From: Caldilineaceae bacterium
Lineage (GTDB): Bacteria; Chloroflexota; Anaerolineae; Caldilineales; Caldilineaceae
Assembly (NCBI GenBank): GCA_022823185.1
Contig: JAJDXQ010000005.1
Span: forward strand, 50,822-114,821
Direction: 5' to 3'
Length of the DNA stretch: 64,000 nucleotides
Positions 1 to 9,103 of the stretch are shown one piece after another. The notes beneath the pieces are model-generated. The model had not been told where the DNA came from, made no database searches, and saw only the letters and a program-made list of their open reading frames with translations. The position numbers were made by a program, and so were the translations under genes. Position 1 is the first letter of the stretch, and each line of letters opens with the position of its first letter.

Positions 1-263
1 CCGATGCGGAACAGGACGTGGCCGGCAGTCGGCCGCTGCGCCTGAATGATGCAGTGGCTGGTCGTCGTCTTCCCGCATCCGCTCTCCCCGACAAGGGCCA
101 ACGTCTCGCCCTCGTTCAGGTCAAAGTTTACATCGTCAACCGCCTTCACCACGCCCACCTGGCGGCGCAGAAAACCGGTCTCGATTGGAAAATACTTCAC
201 GAGATTGCGCACCGAGATGATCGCCCTGTCTTCCATTTGACCAACGCCGCCCGCCCCGCTCAT
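1..263 (-). CDS. Oligopeptide/dipeptide ABC transporter ATPase, OppF/DppF-type (partial, 5' part only)
   Basis: This is the N-terminal 87 codons of an ABC ATPase; the rest lies beyond the left edge of the window. The reading begins MSGAGGVGQMEDRAI, continues with a VRNLVKYFP segment typical of OppF/DppF subunits, and includes the Walker A motif GESGCGKTT. Its ATG overlaps the stop of the upstream OppD-type gene in an ATGA, so the two are translationally coupled. It should be the second nucleotide-binding subunit, powering peptide import at the inner face of the membrane. The family is clear; the substrate is not. Confidence 0.85.
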   Translation of the reverse strand, partial: MSGAGGVGQMEDRAIISVRNLVKYFPIETGFLRRQVGVVKAVDDVNFDLNEGETLALVGESGCGKTTTSHCIIQAQRPTAGHVLFRI

Positions 264-1321
264 TCGAGCTCCTCCCTGCCGCCGTACAGATAGCAGCTCA
301 CTTCATGGCCTGGCCCGACTGCAGTCAGCGGCGGGTCCCGTTTCTCGCATACGCCCGCGATATACTCCGGGCAACGCGTATGAAACTTGCACCCTGTCGG
401 CATCGCGTACGGGCTGGGCACAACCCCTTCGATCGGCTCAATCTCCACCCGTCCCGGTTCCATTTTGGGAATCGACGCCAGCAGTCCCCGCGTGTAGGGA
501 TGCTGGGGCCGGTGAAACACGTCCTCGACCGTTCCGTGCTCTACCTCCTTGCCCAAGTACATGATCATCACGCGGTCGGTCAGCTCAGCGATCACGCCTA
601 AATCGTGCGTAATCATGATGATCGCCATGCCCAGGTCCGCCTGTATGTCCCGCAGCAGTTCAAGCATCTGGGCCTGGATCGTCACGTCAACCGCAGTCGT
701 CGGCTCATCCGCAATCAGGAGCTTTGGCCGGCACGAAAGCGATAGCGCCACCATCGCCCTCTGCCTCATCCCTCCGCTCAGATTGAACGTGTACTCCTCG
801 ATGTTGCGCACCGGATTTGGCATGCCGACCCGACGCAACATCTCGACTGCCTGGTCGCGCGCCTCCTCCTTGCTCACATCCTGGTGAATTCGAATCGTCT
901 CGATGATCTGGTCGCCGATCGTATGCACGGGGCTGAAAGAGGTCATCGGCTCTTGAAAGATCATCGCGATCTCTTTGCCCCGTATGTCCCGAAGCACACG
1001 GCCATCAGCCTCTTCAGTCGCCAGATCAACTGTGCGGTCACCGTTGTTGAACAGTATCTCACCGCCCACGATCTTTCCGTTCCTGGGCAGAATGCGCAGG
1101 ATCGACTGGCTGGTTACGCTCTTGCCGCAGCCGCTTTCCCCTGCGATGCCAAGTATTTCCCCCGGCTTGATGTCAAAGCTCACGCCGTCGACAGCCTTGA
1201 CAACGCCTTCGCGCGAAAAGAAATGTGTCTGCAGATTGCGTACGGAAAGGAGCGGGTCGGCCGCCGCGTCCCCGCCCGGAGCGCTCGTTGCATCCCTTTC
1301 GCCAGCCTGCTGGGCAGTCAT
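260..1321 (-). CDS. Oligopeptide/dipeptide ABC transporter ATPase, OppD/DppD-type
   Basis: A 353-residue ATP-hydrolysing subunit of a peptide importer. Visible motifs in order are Walker A GESGCGKS (about residues 60-67), the Q-loop FQEPMTSF, the ABC signature LSGGMRQRA and the Walker B/D-loop stretch LLIADEPTTAVDV. The C-terminus carries the extension with HPYTRGLL and the GCKFHTRCP cysteine motif that marks the OppD/DppD/OppF group. It overlaps both neighbours by ATGA: the permease upstream and the OppF-type ATPase downstream. It acts with the permease at 1318-2304 and the binding protein at 2375-4435. No second permease lies between permease and ATPase, which is unusual. Confidence 0.92.
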   Translation of the reverse strand: MTAQQAGERDATSAPGGDAAADPLLSVRNLQTHFFSREGVVKAVDGVSFDIKPGEILGIAGESGCGKSVTSQSILRILPRNGKIVGGEILFNNGDRTVDLATEEADGRVLRDIRGKEIAMIFQEPMTSFSPVHTIGDQIIETIRIHQDVSKEEARDQAVEMLRRVGMPNPVRNIEEYTFNLSGGMRQRAMVALSLSCRPKLLIADEPTTAVDVTIQAQMLELLRDIQADLGMAIIMITHDLGVIAELTDRVMIMYLGKEVEHGTVEDVFHRPQHPYTRGLLASIPKMEPGRVEIEPIEGVVPSPYAMPTGCKFHTRCPEYIAGVCEKRDPPLTAVGPGHEVSCYLYGGREELE

Positions 1322-2304
1322 ACTGCCCCCCGAATGCGCGGGTCGACGATCGCCAGCAAAATATCCGACAGAAGCGTGCCCACCAAAGTCAATATGCCCA
1401 GAATCATGATGATACTCGTCGCAAGGAACATGTCCTGCTGCATTAGCGAATCCAGCAGCACTGGCGCAATCGTCGGCAGGCCCAGAACAAGGGAAACCAG
1501 GACCTCCCCCTCCACCAGGACAGGCAACAGCCAGCCAACCGTGCTGATCACCGGGTTGATCGCGATGCGCAGGGGATACTTGTAGAGCAGCTTCGTCGGT
1601 TTCACGCCGCGCGCCCGCGCGACCGTTACGTACTGCTTGGGCAGCTCGTCCAACAGGTTAGCGCGCATCGTTCGAATCAGCTCAGCCGTGCCCGCTGTGC
1701 CCACGATCAGGGCCGGAAGCCAGATATGGCTGAGCAGGTCCAGAAACTTCGCCAGCCCAAACGGGGCATTCTGCATCTCCGGCGAATACAGCCCGATCGA
1801 GACGGTGCCCGTCCATGAAAACAGCAGCCACAGACCCACAAGCGCCAGCAGAAAATTGGGCGTGGCCACGCCCAGAAAGCCGATCACGGTGAACGTATAG
1901 TCGGCCAGCGAATACTGTTTCGTGGCCGAAAGGATGCCGATGGGAATGCCGATCACAAAGACAAGGATCAGCGAGAGGAGCGAGATGGTAAAGCTGGAAG
2001 GCAGGCGCTGCGCGATGATATCCACGACCGGTTCCCGGTAAATCATCGAATAGCCAAGGTCGCCCTCCACAAAGTTGCTGACCCATCTCCAATACTGCAC
2101 GTATACCGGTTCCCCCAGCCCGTAGCGGGCCCGCAAGGAGTCGATCAACTCCGGTTCAATAATGTCTCCCTGCGCCTCCAACCCTGCAATGTAGGAACTG
2201 ACAAAATCGCCCGGCGGCGCCTGGATGATGATAAATCCAATCACACTGATCAAAATCGTCACGGGAATCATGACGATGACTCTTCGCAAAATATAGATGA
2301 GCAT
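1318..2304 (-). CDS. Peptide ABC transporter permease, OppB/DppB-type
   Basis: A 328-residue inner-membrane permease of the binding-protein-dependent transport family. The N-terminus (YILRRVIVMIPVTILIS) is the usual first helix of DppB/OppB proteins, followed by the periplasmic block containing RYGLGEPVYVQYWRW. The cytoplasmic EAA loop that docks on the ATPase is seen in QYVTVARARGVKPTKLL. About six membrane segments are expected. It follows the binding-protein gene after a strong intercistronic hairpin and overlaps the OppD-type gene by ATGA. OppC/DppC normally follows in this position and is absent here; it could lie beyond the window edge. Confidence 0.9.
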   Translation of the reverse strand: MLIYILRRVIVMIPVTILISVIGFIIIQAPPGDFVSSYIAGLEAQGDIIEPELIDSLRARYGLGEPVYVQYWRWVSNFVEGDLGYSMIYREPVVDIIAQRLPSSFTISLLSLILVFVIGIPIGILSATKQYSLADYTFTVIGFLGVATPNFLLALVGLWLLFSWTGTVSIGLYSPEMQNAPFGLAKFLDLLSHIWLPALIVGTAGTAELIRTMRANLLDELPKQYVTVARARGVKPTKLLYKYPLRIAINPVISTVGWLLPVLVEGEVLVSLVLGLPTIAPVLLDSLMQQDMFLATSIIMILGILTLVGTLLSDILLAIVDPRIRGAV

Positions 2305-2320
2305 CGATCGCGTCTCAGTT

Positions 2321-2348
2321 GTGGGAGGCCGCTGACGCGGCCTCCCAC
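2321..2348 (-). promoter_or_regulatory. Intercistronic RNA hairpin between binding-protein and permease genes
   Basis: A perfect 12-bp inverted repeat (GTGGGAGGCCGC / GCGGCCTCCCAC) with a 4-base loop lies in the 70-bp gap between the binding-protein gene and the permease gene. No run of T follows it on the minus strand, so it is not a standard intrinsic terminator. As in other binding-protein operons, such a hairpin could stop 3' decay or partly attenuate transcription and leave more binding protein than permease. The structure is read directly; the role is inferred. Confidence 0.7.
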
Positions 2349-2374
2349 CGGTTCACATGATGGTCAATCAGCCA

Positions 2375-4435
2375 TTACTCGGCCCGGTAGGCCCAGGTTT
2401 CGGGAGCGGCGTAGTACCACTCAGGCGCCACCGGATTCGGGATATTGTACATGCGGTTCGAGAAGACCGCATACCAGACCGCCTCCAGGTCGCCCGGCTG
2501 CTTGATCGAGCCGATCACCCACAGGTTGTCCTGGTGAATCTTGTACATCTCAGACTCAAGATCGAAACGCTTCTGCGCGTCCGGTTCGGCGATGAACTCT
2601 TCGAAAATCTCGTAGAGCCGCTTGACGTCGTCCGGGGGTTCCTCTCCCTGTTCGCCGCCGGACATGACATACTGCGCCCACGGCGGGTTGACCAGCCAGC
2701 TGTTGCTGATCGGCATCGGCTCGCCCCGCATCGCGCCAATGATAGGCGCCTGTCCGGCCCAGTTGACAGGCCGCACCTGGAGCTCATAGTCACCGGCCAG
2801 ACGCCGTTCCGTGTGCAGCTGACCATCCAGCGGCACAATCGTCGTCTTCAGGCCAATGTCTTCCCAGCCCTGCGCAATCAGCTCGGCAATGGGAACCTGC
2901 TGCACCCAGCCTGTGTGTACCTGCGCAGACAGCTCGAACGGCCGGCCGTCCGGCAGCATCCGCTGAGACTGGTCGTCGTTCCACGTCAGGCCCAAGCCGT
3001 CCAGAATCTCATTCGCCCTGTCCGGGTCATGTTCTGTATGCAGCTTGAAGCCCGGGTCCGCGCCGTTATAGACCGATGCGTCCGGCGGGGCAACCTGCGA
3101 TGGCTTGTACAGACCATTGAACACAACCTCGTTTATCCGGTCGCGGTCATATCCGATCGACAACGCAACGCGGAAATCCTTGTTGCGGAACAGCTCCCTC
3201 AGCACATCGTCATCAATCGACATGTTGAAGGTGACCACGCCTAACACGTCCGACCAACCGAACTGGGGCAGGACCCGATAGCCCCCGCTCTCTTCATTCT
3301 GCTTCAGGACGGGATAGTTGGTCAGGTAGCCCAACGTGTACGGATTCATGTAGTCGTTCTGGCCCGCAATAACGTCCAGCAGAATCGCCTCCCGGTCACC
3401 CAGGTTCGGCCGCGCGATGCGGTCTACATAGGGCAGCTGGTTGCCGGCAGTGTCGATCTTCCAGTAATAGGGATTTCTCTCAAGTTCCTGCACCGGTACG
3501 CTGGCGCCCCGCGTGACGGCCTTCCACGCAAAAATCGTCGGCTCGTCCGGGTTGCCGTACCAGTCGTGCTCCGCTTCAAACAGCTCTACCCAGTTCGAGA
3601 AGCCTCTCTCCTCCGCGAGCGCGTCCACAGCGGCGGGATCGGTGTAATCAGGGTGGAACTGCGCCAGGTAGTGCGCCGGCGCATAGGGCATCGGCCGCCA
3701 GCGGTTCAACCGCTCAAGCAGGACACCATACGGCGCCTTGAACTCCATGATGATCGTGTTCTCGTCAACCTTCGTAACCGTCCCCATCTCCCCGCCAACT
3801 TTCATGTTGTTGACGCCAGTGGGGTTCAGCTCCGTGTTCGACGCAATCGCTTCGTACCAGAATACAAAGTCGTCAGCGCCGAACGGGTGACCGTCAGACC
3901 ACTTGATACCGGGCCGGATGGTGAACGTAGTTGACAGGCCGTCCTCGCTCGTCTCGGCGTTCATGAACACGTTGGGCAGGACGCCCTGCATGTTCGAGCC
4001 ATAGACGTGCGGAAACTCTCGCAGCAGATCTTCCAGGAAGTCGAAGTTTCCTTCGTGGACGTTCCGCATCGTGCCGCCGTACTCGCCAATCTGGTCGGCC
4101 GGCTGCATCACCAGCGGCTCATCAGGAAGCCTTGCTTCAACCGGCGGCAGCGTACCGTCGGCCACCGCGGCATCCAGCATCGGAGACTGCTGGAACGAAC
4201 TAATCTCGTTTCCTGTCGCCGCTTCGTAATCGGCGATCGTGTTATACTGCACCACCTGCCCGGTGAAGTCGCCCATCATGCCTTCATCGGCCATGGCATC
4301 ATCTTCGGACGCAGCCTCTTCTTCCATGGCCGGTTCTTCCGCCATTTCAGCCTCTTGCGGTTGGGCGCCCCCACAGCCCGCCAGCACGAGACCTAGAACG
4401 ATCAGAAGACTCGCAAACAGCCTGAATCGCTTCAT
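2375..4435 (-). CDS. Peptide ABC transporter substrate-binding lipoprotein (SBP family 5)
   Basis: A 686-residue extracellular binding protein. It has a Sec lipoprotein signal (MKRFRLFASLLIVLGLV followed by lipobox LAGC, cysteine about residue 21), then an acidic Glu/Met/Ala-rich linker to about residue 55. The mature region has family-5 features, including FTIRPGIKWSDGHPFGADDF and, near the middle, KDFRVALSIGYDRDRIN. The length suits peptide-binding members, and proteins this large often bind whole oligopeptides. A strong ribosome site, AAGGAGG, precedes the ATG. It is the first gene of the operon and is followed by a hairpin before the permease. The ligand cannot be told from sequence. Confidence 0.92.
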   Translation of the reverse strand: MKRFRLFASLLIVLGLVLAGCGGAQPQEAEMAEEPAMEEEAASEDDAMADEGMMGDFTGQVVQYNTIADYEAATGNEISSFQQSPMLDAAVADGTLPPVEARLPDEPLVMQPADQIGEYGGTMRNVHEGNFDFLEDLLREFPHVYGSNMQGVLPNVFMNAETSEDGLSTTFTIRPGIKWSDGHPFGADDFVFWYEAIASNTELNPTGVNNMKVGGEMGTVTKVDENTIIMEFKAPYGVLLERLNRWRPMPYAPAHYLAQFHPDYTDPAAVDALAEERGFSNWVELFEAEHDWYGNPDEPTIFAWKAVTRGASVPVQELERNPYYWKIDTAGNQLPYVDRIARPNLGDREAILLDVIAGQNDYMNPYTLGYLTNYPVLKQNEESGGYRVLPQFGWSDVLGVVTFNMSIDDDVLRELFRNKDFRVALSIGYDRDRINEVVFNGLYKPSQVAPPDASVYNGADPGFKLHTEHDPDRANEILDGLGLTWNDDQSQRMLPDGRPFELSAQVHTGWVQQVPIAELIAQGWEDIGLKTTIVPLDGQLHTERRLAGDYELQVRPVNWAGQAPIIGAMRGEPMPISNSWLVNPPWAQYVMSGGEQGEEPPDDVKRLYEIFEEFIAEPDAQKRFDLESEMYKIHQDNLWVIGSIKQPGDLEAVWYAVFSNRMYNIPNPVAPEWYYAAPETWAYRAE

Positions 4436-4578
4436 CGACTTTCCCTCCTTGAATGTGGAAAAGAGTTGTTGGGACGAGGTAGCGGCAAGTGGTCGGGAAC
4501 AGGCCCTTCGCAGCCGTCTACCCTAGCCGTGGGCAAAAGCCTGCCTGAAAGAGCTAGCCAGTCAGGCGAGGCGGGGGT

Positions 4579-4608
4579 ATTTTGCTTCAAGGGGACCAAC
4601 TTTGTCAA
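4579..4608 (-). promoter_or_regulatory. Putative promoter for the peptide ABC operon
   Basis: On the minus strand a consensus -35 TTGACA (4603-4608) is followed after 18 bases by CAAAAT (4579-4584), a 4-of-6 match to the -10 box. Transcription would begin near 4572, leaving a leader of about 137 bases before the binding-protein ATG. The -35 is perfect but the -10 is weak, so this stays tentative. Confidence 0.45.
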
Positions 4609-4879
4609 TCCGCGAAAATCGCCTCCTCAAGGGCGTCCCCAGTCTCCGTCCAGGCCAGTGATCGCTCTGTCCCCGTTGTTTGGCGCCGCCCCTCCCATTT
4701 GCGCCCGCGCCAGATACGCAGTCCCTAACCCTCTGCATCACCCTGTACCGCAGAAGCGAGGCCAAATGATTCTTCGCGACCCGCCATGTTCTGCCGAAGG
4801 GCGCGCAGCGACCGCGGAAATCTCTGTATAACCGCCAGAACAAACCGCCGCAATAACATAGAACGGAAAGTGGGACAAG

Positions 4880-4962
<83 letters not shown>

Positions 4963-4970
4963 GGCAGCCA

Positions 4971-4999
4971 ATTGTAGAAAATCCCTAACACTGTGTCAA
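4971..4999 (-). promoter_or_regulatory. Promoter of tRNA-Leu
   Basis: On the minus strand TTGACA (4994-4999), a 17-base spacer and TACAAT (4971-4976) form a near-perfect housekeeping promoter. The predicted start is at or one or two bases before the mature tRNA 5' end at 4962, so the precursor would have almost no 5' leader. Confidence 0.8.
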
Positions 5000-5154
5000 T
5001 TCGGCAGCCCCCTTGGGCCAGTCCAGACAAGGCGTTTTGGAATAAGCGAGTCACAAGAAACATTGGCCAATGCTGTCCACTCCAACGCGGTCCGCCAATG
5101 ACCTTAGCTTAGGGTGGCCCCGCGGCCTTTACATTCGCCGTCACCCCCCTGTAG

Positions 5155-5175
5155 GGGCGCCCCTTGTGGGCGCCC
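5155..5175. repeat. Intergenic palindromic hairpin
   Basis: Two copies of the self-complementary octamer GGGCGCCC are separated by CTTGT, giving an 8-bp stem and 5-base loop. It lies in the 310-bp gap between tRNA-Leu and the 3' end of mltG and could act as a 3' structure for mltG or be a small repetitive element. No T tract follows on either strand. Apart from the tRNA promoter, I see nothing else in this gap. Confidence 0.5.
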
Positions 5176-5279
5176 TCCCCTTCGCTTGCCCTTCTTCCCG
5201 CCCCGCGGCGCACTTCCGCCCCGCCTCCAATTGACTACAGCGGCTTCCTACTGCAGTTAGCCGCTAAGCCAGTTCTTGC

Positions 5280-6491
5280 TCACCGGCCCAGATACCGGCG
5301 CACATTCTCCAGATGCTCGGCATAGGTCTCCGCGAATACATGGCCCCCGCTGCCATCGCCAGCCGCCACGTAGTAGTAGTAACCGTGACGTTCCGGATAC
5401 AGCACCGCCCGGAATGAGTCCTCGCCCGGGCTGGCAATCGGGCCCGGCGGCAGACCAGCATGCTTATACGTGTTGTAAGGGCTGTGGACGCCCTGATACT
5501 CCTCCAGAAAGACAGGTGTTTTCCACCACTGACCGCTCGCCGGCTGATAGCCCATCGCATACTGCACTGTCGCGTCAACCTCCAACAGCATTCCGGCTGC
5601 CAGCCGGTTGAAGAGAACGCCCGCGATGACGGGACGGTCCTCCGCCGCCACAGCCTCTCTTTCCACAATGCTCGCCATGATCAACGCCTTATACAGGCTC
5701 GGTGGATTTGCCCCCGCGGCTTCCGCCTGTTGATGCGCTGTCACGATCCGGTCGGCAAACGCATCCAGCTGGCGCGCGATCAGCTGATCCGCTGACGGCG
5801 CCGCCAGCGGCAACTGGTATGTCGCGGGAAAGAGAAAACCCTCCAGCGTCACGCCGTCAGGACGCGAAGCAAGAAACGGCCAGCGTGCGTCTGTTCCAGC
5901 GCAACAGGACGCTGAATCCCCCTGCTGGTCCGCAGTCGCCGCTGACAGTTCTACAGCCAACGCGTTAACATTCGTCAGCTCCGCGATGCGCCGATACACC
6001 GACCCCGATACGACCCCTTCCGCCTCCAGTGCATCGGCCACCTGCTCCAGACGCCAACCCTCCCGTATCGTGATCTGCACGCCAGGCGCCTGATCGCTAA
6101 GCAGAACCTCCGCGATCTCCACCGGCGTCATGTTCGCCCGCAGCAGGAACGACCCCGCCTTCAGCTCCTGTGCCCGCCCGATCGACCGCACATATGCCTC
6201 AAAAAGCTCCGGATCAAGGATCAGACCCGCGGCCGCAAGGTTTTCAGAGATAGCCCGCGCCGGCGTTCCAACGTCAATCTCAAATGAAACTGCCCCGTCG
6301 TCATCAGACGCCGCGACATACAAAGCTGTCCGGTTCTCATCCAGATGATCGTAGAGTATCTCCTCCCGCGTACAGCCAACCAGCGCAAGTATGGAAACCG
6401 CGATCAGCCAGCACCGAGCAACTCCTGGCGCCCTTCCGTTTCCACACGCTTTTTGCCCCACATCCATCAGATGACCACCAAAACTCCTCAT
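5280..6491 (-). CDS. mltG: Endolytic murein transglycosylase MltG (YceG-like)
   Basis: Cuts glycan strands of nascent peptidoglycan at the outer face of the membrane and limits strand length. The protein has the MltG layout: an N-terminal membrane anchor, a LysM-like region (about [20 protein letters not shown]) and the catalytic domain containing SIVEREA, whose first Glu is the expected acid, then [21 protein letters not shown] near the C-terminus. The start at 6491 is chosen because GAGGGGAG lies just upstream and an extended -10 promoter sits at 6539-6547, so longer forms up to 6653 would start upstream of the promoter. The anchor ends in LVGC, a lipobox, suggesting a lipoprotein rather than the usual single-pass form. 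Confidence 0.88.
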   Translation of the reverse strand: MRSFGGHLMDVGQKACGNGRAPGVARCWLIAVSILALVGCTREEILYDHLDENRTALYVAASDDDGAVSFEIDVGTPARAISENLAAAGLILDPELFEAYVRSIGRAQELKAGSFLLRANMTPVEIAEVLLSDQAPGVQITIREGWRLEQVADALEAEGVVSGSVYRRIAELTNVNALAVELSAATADQQGDSASCCAGTDARWPFLASRPDGVTLEGFLFPATYQLPLAAPSADQLIARQLDAFADRIVTAHQQAEAAGANPPSLYKALIMASIVEREAVAAEDRPVIAGVLFNRLAAGMLLEVDATVQYAMGYQPASGQWWKTPVFLEEYQGVHSPYNTYKHAGLPPGPIASPGEDSFRAVLYPERHGYYYYVAAGDGSGGHVFAETYAEHLENVRRYLGR

Positions 6492-6538
6492 CAATCTCCC
6501 CTCTCGACTTCCACACTGGATAAACGCGCCTGAACTCC

Positions 6539-6547
6539 AGTATATCA
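6539..6547 (-). promoter_or_regulatory. Extended -10 promoter of mltG
   Basis: The minus strand reads TGATATACT, an extended -10 (TGn plus TATACT). Transcription would begin near 6532, about 40 bases before the ATG at 6491. It lies inside the longest possible reading frame and so decides the start codon of mltG. Confidence 0.65.
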
Positions 6548-6762
6548 CGCCTCGTCTCCCCACCGACCGCAATCTGCCCTCGCAACCGCTCAGCCATTTC
6601 CCATACAGTTCACAGCGGAACGCCGCCCCTGATTGGCGGCCAAATGCCGTCACTGTCCCTGCGCCGCATTCACCGCTTCACCCAGCCAGTCTCAGCCCAC
6701 TGGCGCCGCCATCCTGCCCAAGCATCCGGCATCCCACACGTTCGCGCCGCACGATGACAGTC

Positions 6763-6771
6763 TGCTATAAT
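6763..6771 (+). promoter_or_regulatory. Extended -10 promoter of the GDP-sugar genes
   Basis: TGCTATAAT is a perfect extended -10 element. A start near 6778 leaves an approximately 19-base leader that contains the ribosome site AGGAAAGGA (6781-6789) before the GTG at 6797. No convincing -35 is seen, which is usual for extended -10 promoters. Confidence 0.75.
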
Positions 6772-6796
6772 TGCGCTTTCAGGAAAGGATACTCTT

Positions 6797-7792
6797 GTGC
6801 GCGTTCTGATTACTGGAATCTCCGGCTTTGTCGGCTCCACGCTCGCCAGCTATCTCCTCGGCGAACAGCCAGGACAGCCGCTGGAGATCCATGGCGCCAT
6901 TCATCGGGCGGACCAGCGCATCCACCATTTGCGTGATCGGCTACGACTGCACAAAGGAGACCTCCGCAATCCGGCCTGGGTCGATCGTGTCGTCGAGCTC
7001 GTTCGGCCCGCCCTCGTCTTTCACCTGGCCGCCTGGAGCGACGTGCGAGCCAGCTGGGACCAGCCCTGGGCCGTGTACGAACTGAACATCAGTTGTCAAT
7101 TGAACCTGCTGGAAGCCCTGCGCCGCCACTCACCTGACGCGAAAGTCCTCGCCGTCGCCTCTTCAGAAGTCTACGGCCTTATCGACCCGTCCGACATCCC
7201 GATTGACGAACAGACGCCTCTCCGCCCCAACTCCCCCTATGGCATCAGCAAGGTCGTCCAGGACCTGATGGCGCAACAGTACTGGCTAAATTTCGGCCTG
7301 CATACTGTCCGCGTTCGCAGCTTCAACCACATCGGCCCAGGCCAGTCCGACAGCTTCGTCGCCAGCGCTTTCGCACGGCAGATCGCCGGAATCGAGCACG
7401 GGCTGCAGGAACCCGTGCTGAAGGTCGGAAACCTTGAGGCCGAACGCGACTACACGGACGTACGGGATATGGTTCGCGCCTACTGGCTTGCCCTCAAATG
7501 CGGGGAGCCCGGCGAACTGTTCAATATCGGCAGCGGAACATACTTCCCCGTCCGTCATCTTCTCGACATCCTGCTCGACCTGAGTGCGTCGGAAATAACC
7601 GTGGAACAGGATCCGGAGCGGCTCCGTCCAAGCGAAGTCCCGCGAATCGTTTGCAATCCGCAGCATTTCGCCAGGAGGACAGGTTGGGCGCCCGGAATCT
7701 CTCTACGCCATAGTCTCACTGATGTTCTTCATTATTGGAGAGGCAAGACGAGGATCGAACGTGAGAATGGAACAAAGGCCGCGCCGCCATAG
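6797..7792 (+). CDS. GDP-4-keto-6-deoxy-D-mannose reductase-like extended SDR
   Basis: A 331-residue NAD(P)-dependent extended short-chain dehydrogenase. It has the nucleotide-binding TGISGFVG (residues 6-13), Ser122/Ser123 and the catalytic pair Tyr148-x3-Lys152 (SPYGISK). The stretches FNHIGPGQ, RDYTDVRDMVRAYW and ERLRPSEVP are characteristic of GDP-6-deoxy-D-mannose (GDP-D-rhamnose) reductases. Start is GTG with AGGAAAGGA upstream. The next gene makes the keto intermediate from GDP-mannose, so the pair would convert GDP-mannose to GDP-D-rhamnose for surface glycans. A related epimerase/reductase (GDP-fucose type) cannot be excluded but the neighbour fits well. Confidence 0.82.
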   Translation: MRVLITGISGFVGSTLASYLLGEQPGQPLEIHGAIHRADQRIHHLRDRLRLHKGDLRNPAWVDRVVELVRPALVFHLAAWSDVRASWDQPWAVYELNISCQLNLLEALRRHSPDAKVLAVASSEVYGLIDPSDIPIDEQTPLRPNSPYGISKVVQDLMAQQYWLNFGLHTVRVRSFNHIGPGQSDSFVASAFARQIAGIEHGLQEPVLKVGNLEAERDYTDVRDMVRAYWLALKCGEPGELFNIGSGTYFPVRHLLDILLDLSASEITVEQDPERLRPSEVPRIVCNPQHFARRTGWAPGISLRHSLTDVLHYWRGKTRIERENGTKAAPP

Positions 7793-7923
7793 GGCCGGTC
7801 GAGTCGAATTCCCGCCGAAAGCGCGACAAGCGCCTTCCAGCCCCGCAGGAACCTGGACCATGATATCCAGCCCGCCGCGTGTCAAGCTAGCGGCGGAGCC
7901 ATCCGCCGCAGGAGCCAAATTAC

Positions 7924-8940
7924 ATGCCTACAGCGCTAATCACTGGCGTAACAGGACAGGACGGCAGCTACCTGGCCGAGCTGCTCTTGAAGCAAGACTA
8001 TAAGGTTATCGGGATGGTGCGCCGCACGAGCACCATCAACTTCGATCGCATCAGGCACATCCAGGACAGGATCGAAATCGCCCAGGGCGACCTCCTCGAT
8101 CAGATGAGCCTGATCAGCATTCTTCAGGAGTATCGCCCCCAGGAAGTCTACAATCTGGCCGCCCAGAGCTTTGTCCCAACCAGCTTCTCACAGCCCGTCC
8201 TGACCGGTGAATTTACCGCCCTTGGCGTCACGCGCCTGTTGGACGCCATCCGCATCGTCGACCCCTCCATCCGTTTCTACCAAGCCAGCAGCAGCGAAAT
8301 GTTTGGCAAAGTTCGAGAAGTCCCCCAGACCGAACGTACGCCGTTCTACCCGCGCAGCCCCTATGGCGTCGCCAAAGTCTACGGTCACTGGATTACCGTC
8401 AACTACCGCGAGAGTTACGACATCTATACCTGTTCAGGCATCCTCTTCAACCACGAAAGCCCCCGCCGCGGCCTCGAATTCGTAACCCACAAGATCACCA
8501 ACGAAGTCGCCAAAATCAAGCTCGGACTGAGCAATGAGCTGCGGCTGGGCAACCTCGATTCTCGCCGCGACTGGGGCTTTGCGCCCGACTATGTGCGCGC
8601 AATGTGGCTCATGCTTCAGCAGGACAGTCCCGATGACTTCGTCATCGCCACAGGCGAAACGCACAGCGTACGCGAGTTCCTCGAAGAGTCCTTCAGCCAT
8701 GTCGATCTCGACTGGCGAGAATTTGTCGTCCAGGACGACAGCTTCTATCGCCCAGCCGAAGTGGATCTACTTGTCGGCGACGCAACAAAAGCGGGGATAG
8801 AACTCGGCTGGGAACCGACCGTCTCATTCGGTGACCTGGCCCGCCTGATGGTCGATGCCGACCTGGAGTATTGGCGACTTCAGTCAGGAGGTGACGCCGC
8901 AGCTTCCCCCGCTTCACATTCAGACAGGAATAAGCCATAG
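7924..8940 (+). CDS. gmd: GDP-mannose 4,6-dehydratase
   Basis: Converts GDP-D-mannose to GDP-4-keto-6-deoxy-D-mannose in the cytoplasm, the branch point to GDP-rhamnose and GDP-fucose. The 338 residues show the family signature [10 protein letters not shown] (8-17), [11 protein letters not shown], the Ser124-Glu125 pair in ASSSEMFG, and Tyr147-x3-Lys151 in SPYGVAK. The conserved NHESPRRG motif and the late [10 protein letters not shown] are also present. The gene lies 131 bases after the reductase gene in the same direction. Length and motifs match bacterial Gmd throughout. Confidence 0.93.
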   Translation: MPTALITGVTGQDGSYLAELLLKQDYKVIGMVRRTSTINFDRIRHIQDRIEIAQGDLLDQMSLISILQEYRPQEVYNLAAQSFVPTSFSQPVLTGEFTALGVTRLLDAIRIVDPSIRFYQASSSEMFGKVREVPQTERTPFYPRSPYGVAKVYGHWITVNYRESYDIYTCSGILFNHESPRRGLEFVTHKITNEVAKIKLGLSNELRLGNLDSRRDWGFAPDYVRAMWLMLQQDSPDDFVIATGETHSVREFLEESFSHVDLDWREFVVQDDSFYRPAEVDLLVGDATKAGIELGWEPTVSFGDLARLMVDADLEYWRLQSGGDAAASPASHSDRNKP

Positions 8941-8992
8941 ACCCTGTGACCGGCCCGGAAGCGCCTTTATTCGCGGTCGAACGATGCAAATC

Positions 8993-9021
8993 TTGACATA
9001 TTCCCGCCAGATAGGGAAAAT
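8993..9021 (+). promoter_or_regulatory. Putative promoter before the DUF4062-like gene
   Basis: TTGACA (8993-8998), a 17-base spacer and GAAAAT (9016-9021) lie between gmd and the next gene. The -35 is perfect and the -10 matches 4 of 6. It would separate the DUF4062-like gene from the GDP-sugar unit, with a leader of about 75 bases. Confidence 0.5.
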
Positions 9022-9103
9022 ATGCGGAATTGCTGGAGTTGAAATCCGCAGAGTCCGGCGCCTGCAGACTTCCGGTCCTCCTCTAACTTTCACTTGGCCT
9101 ACG

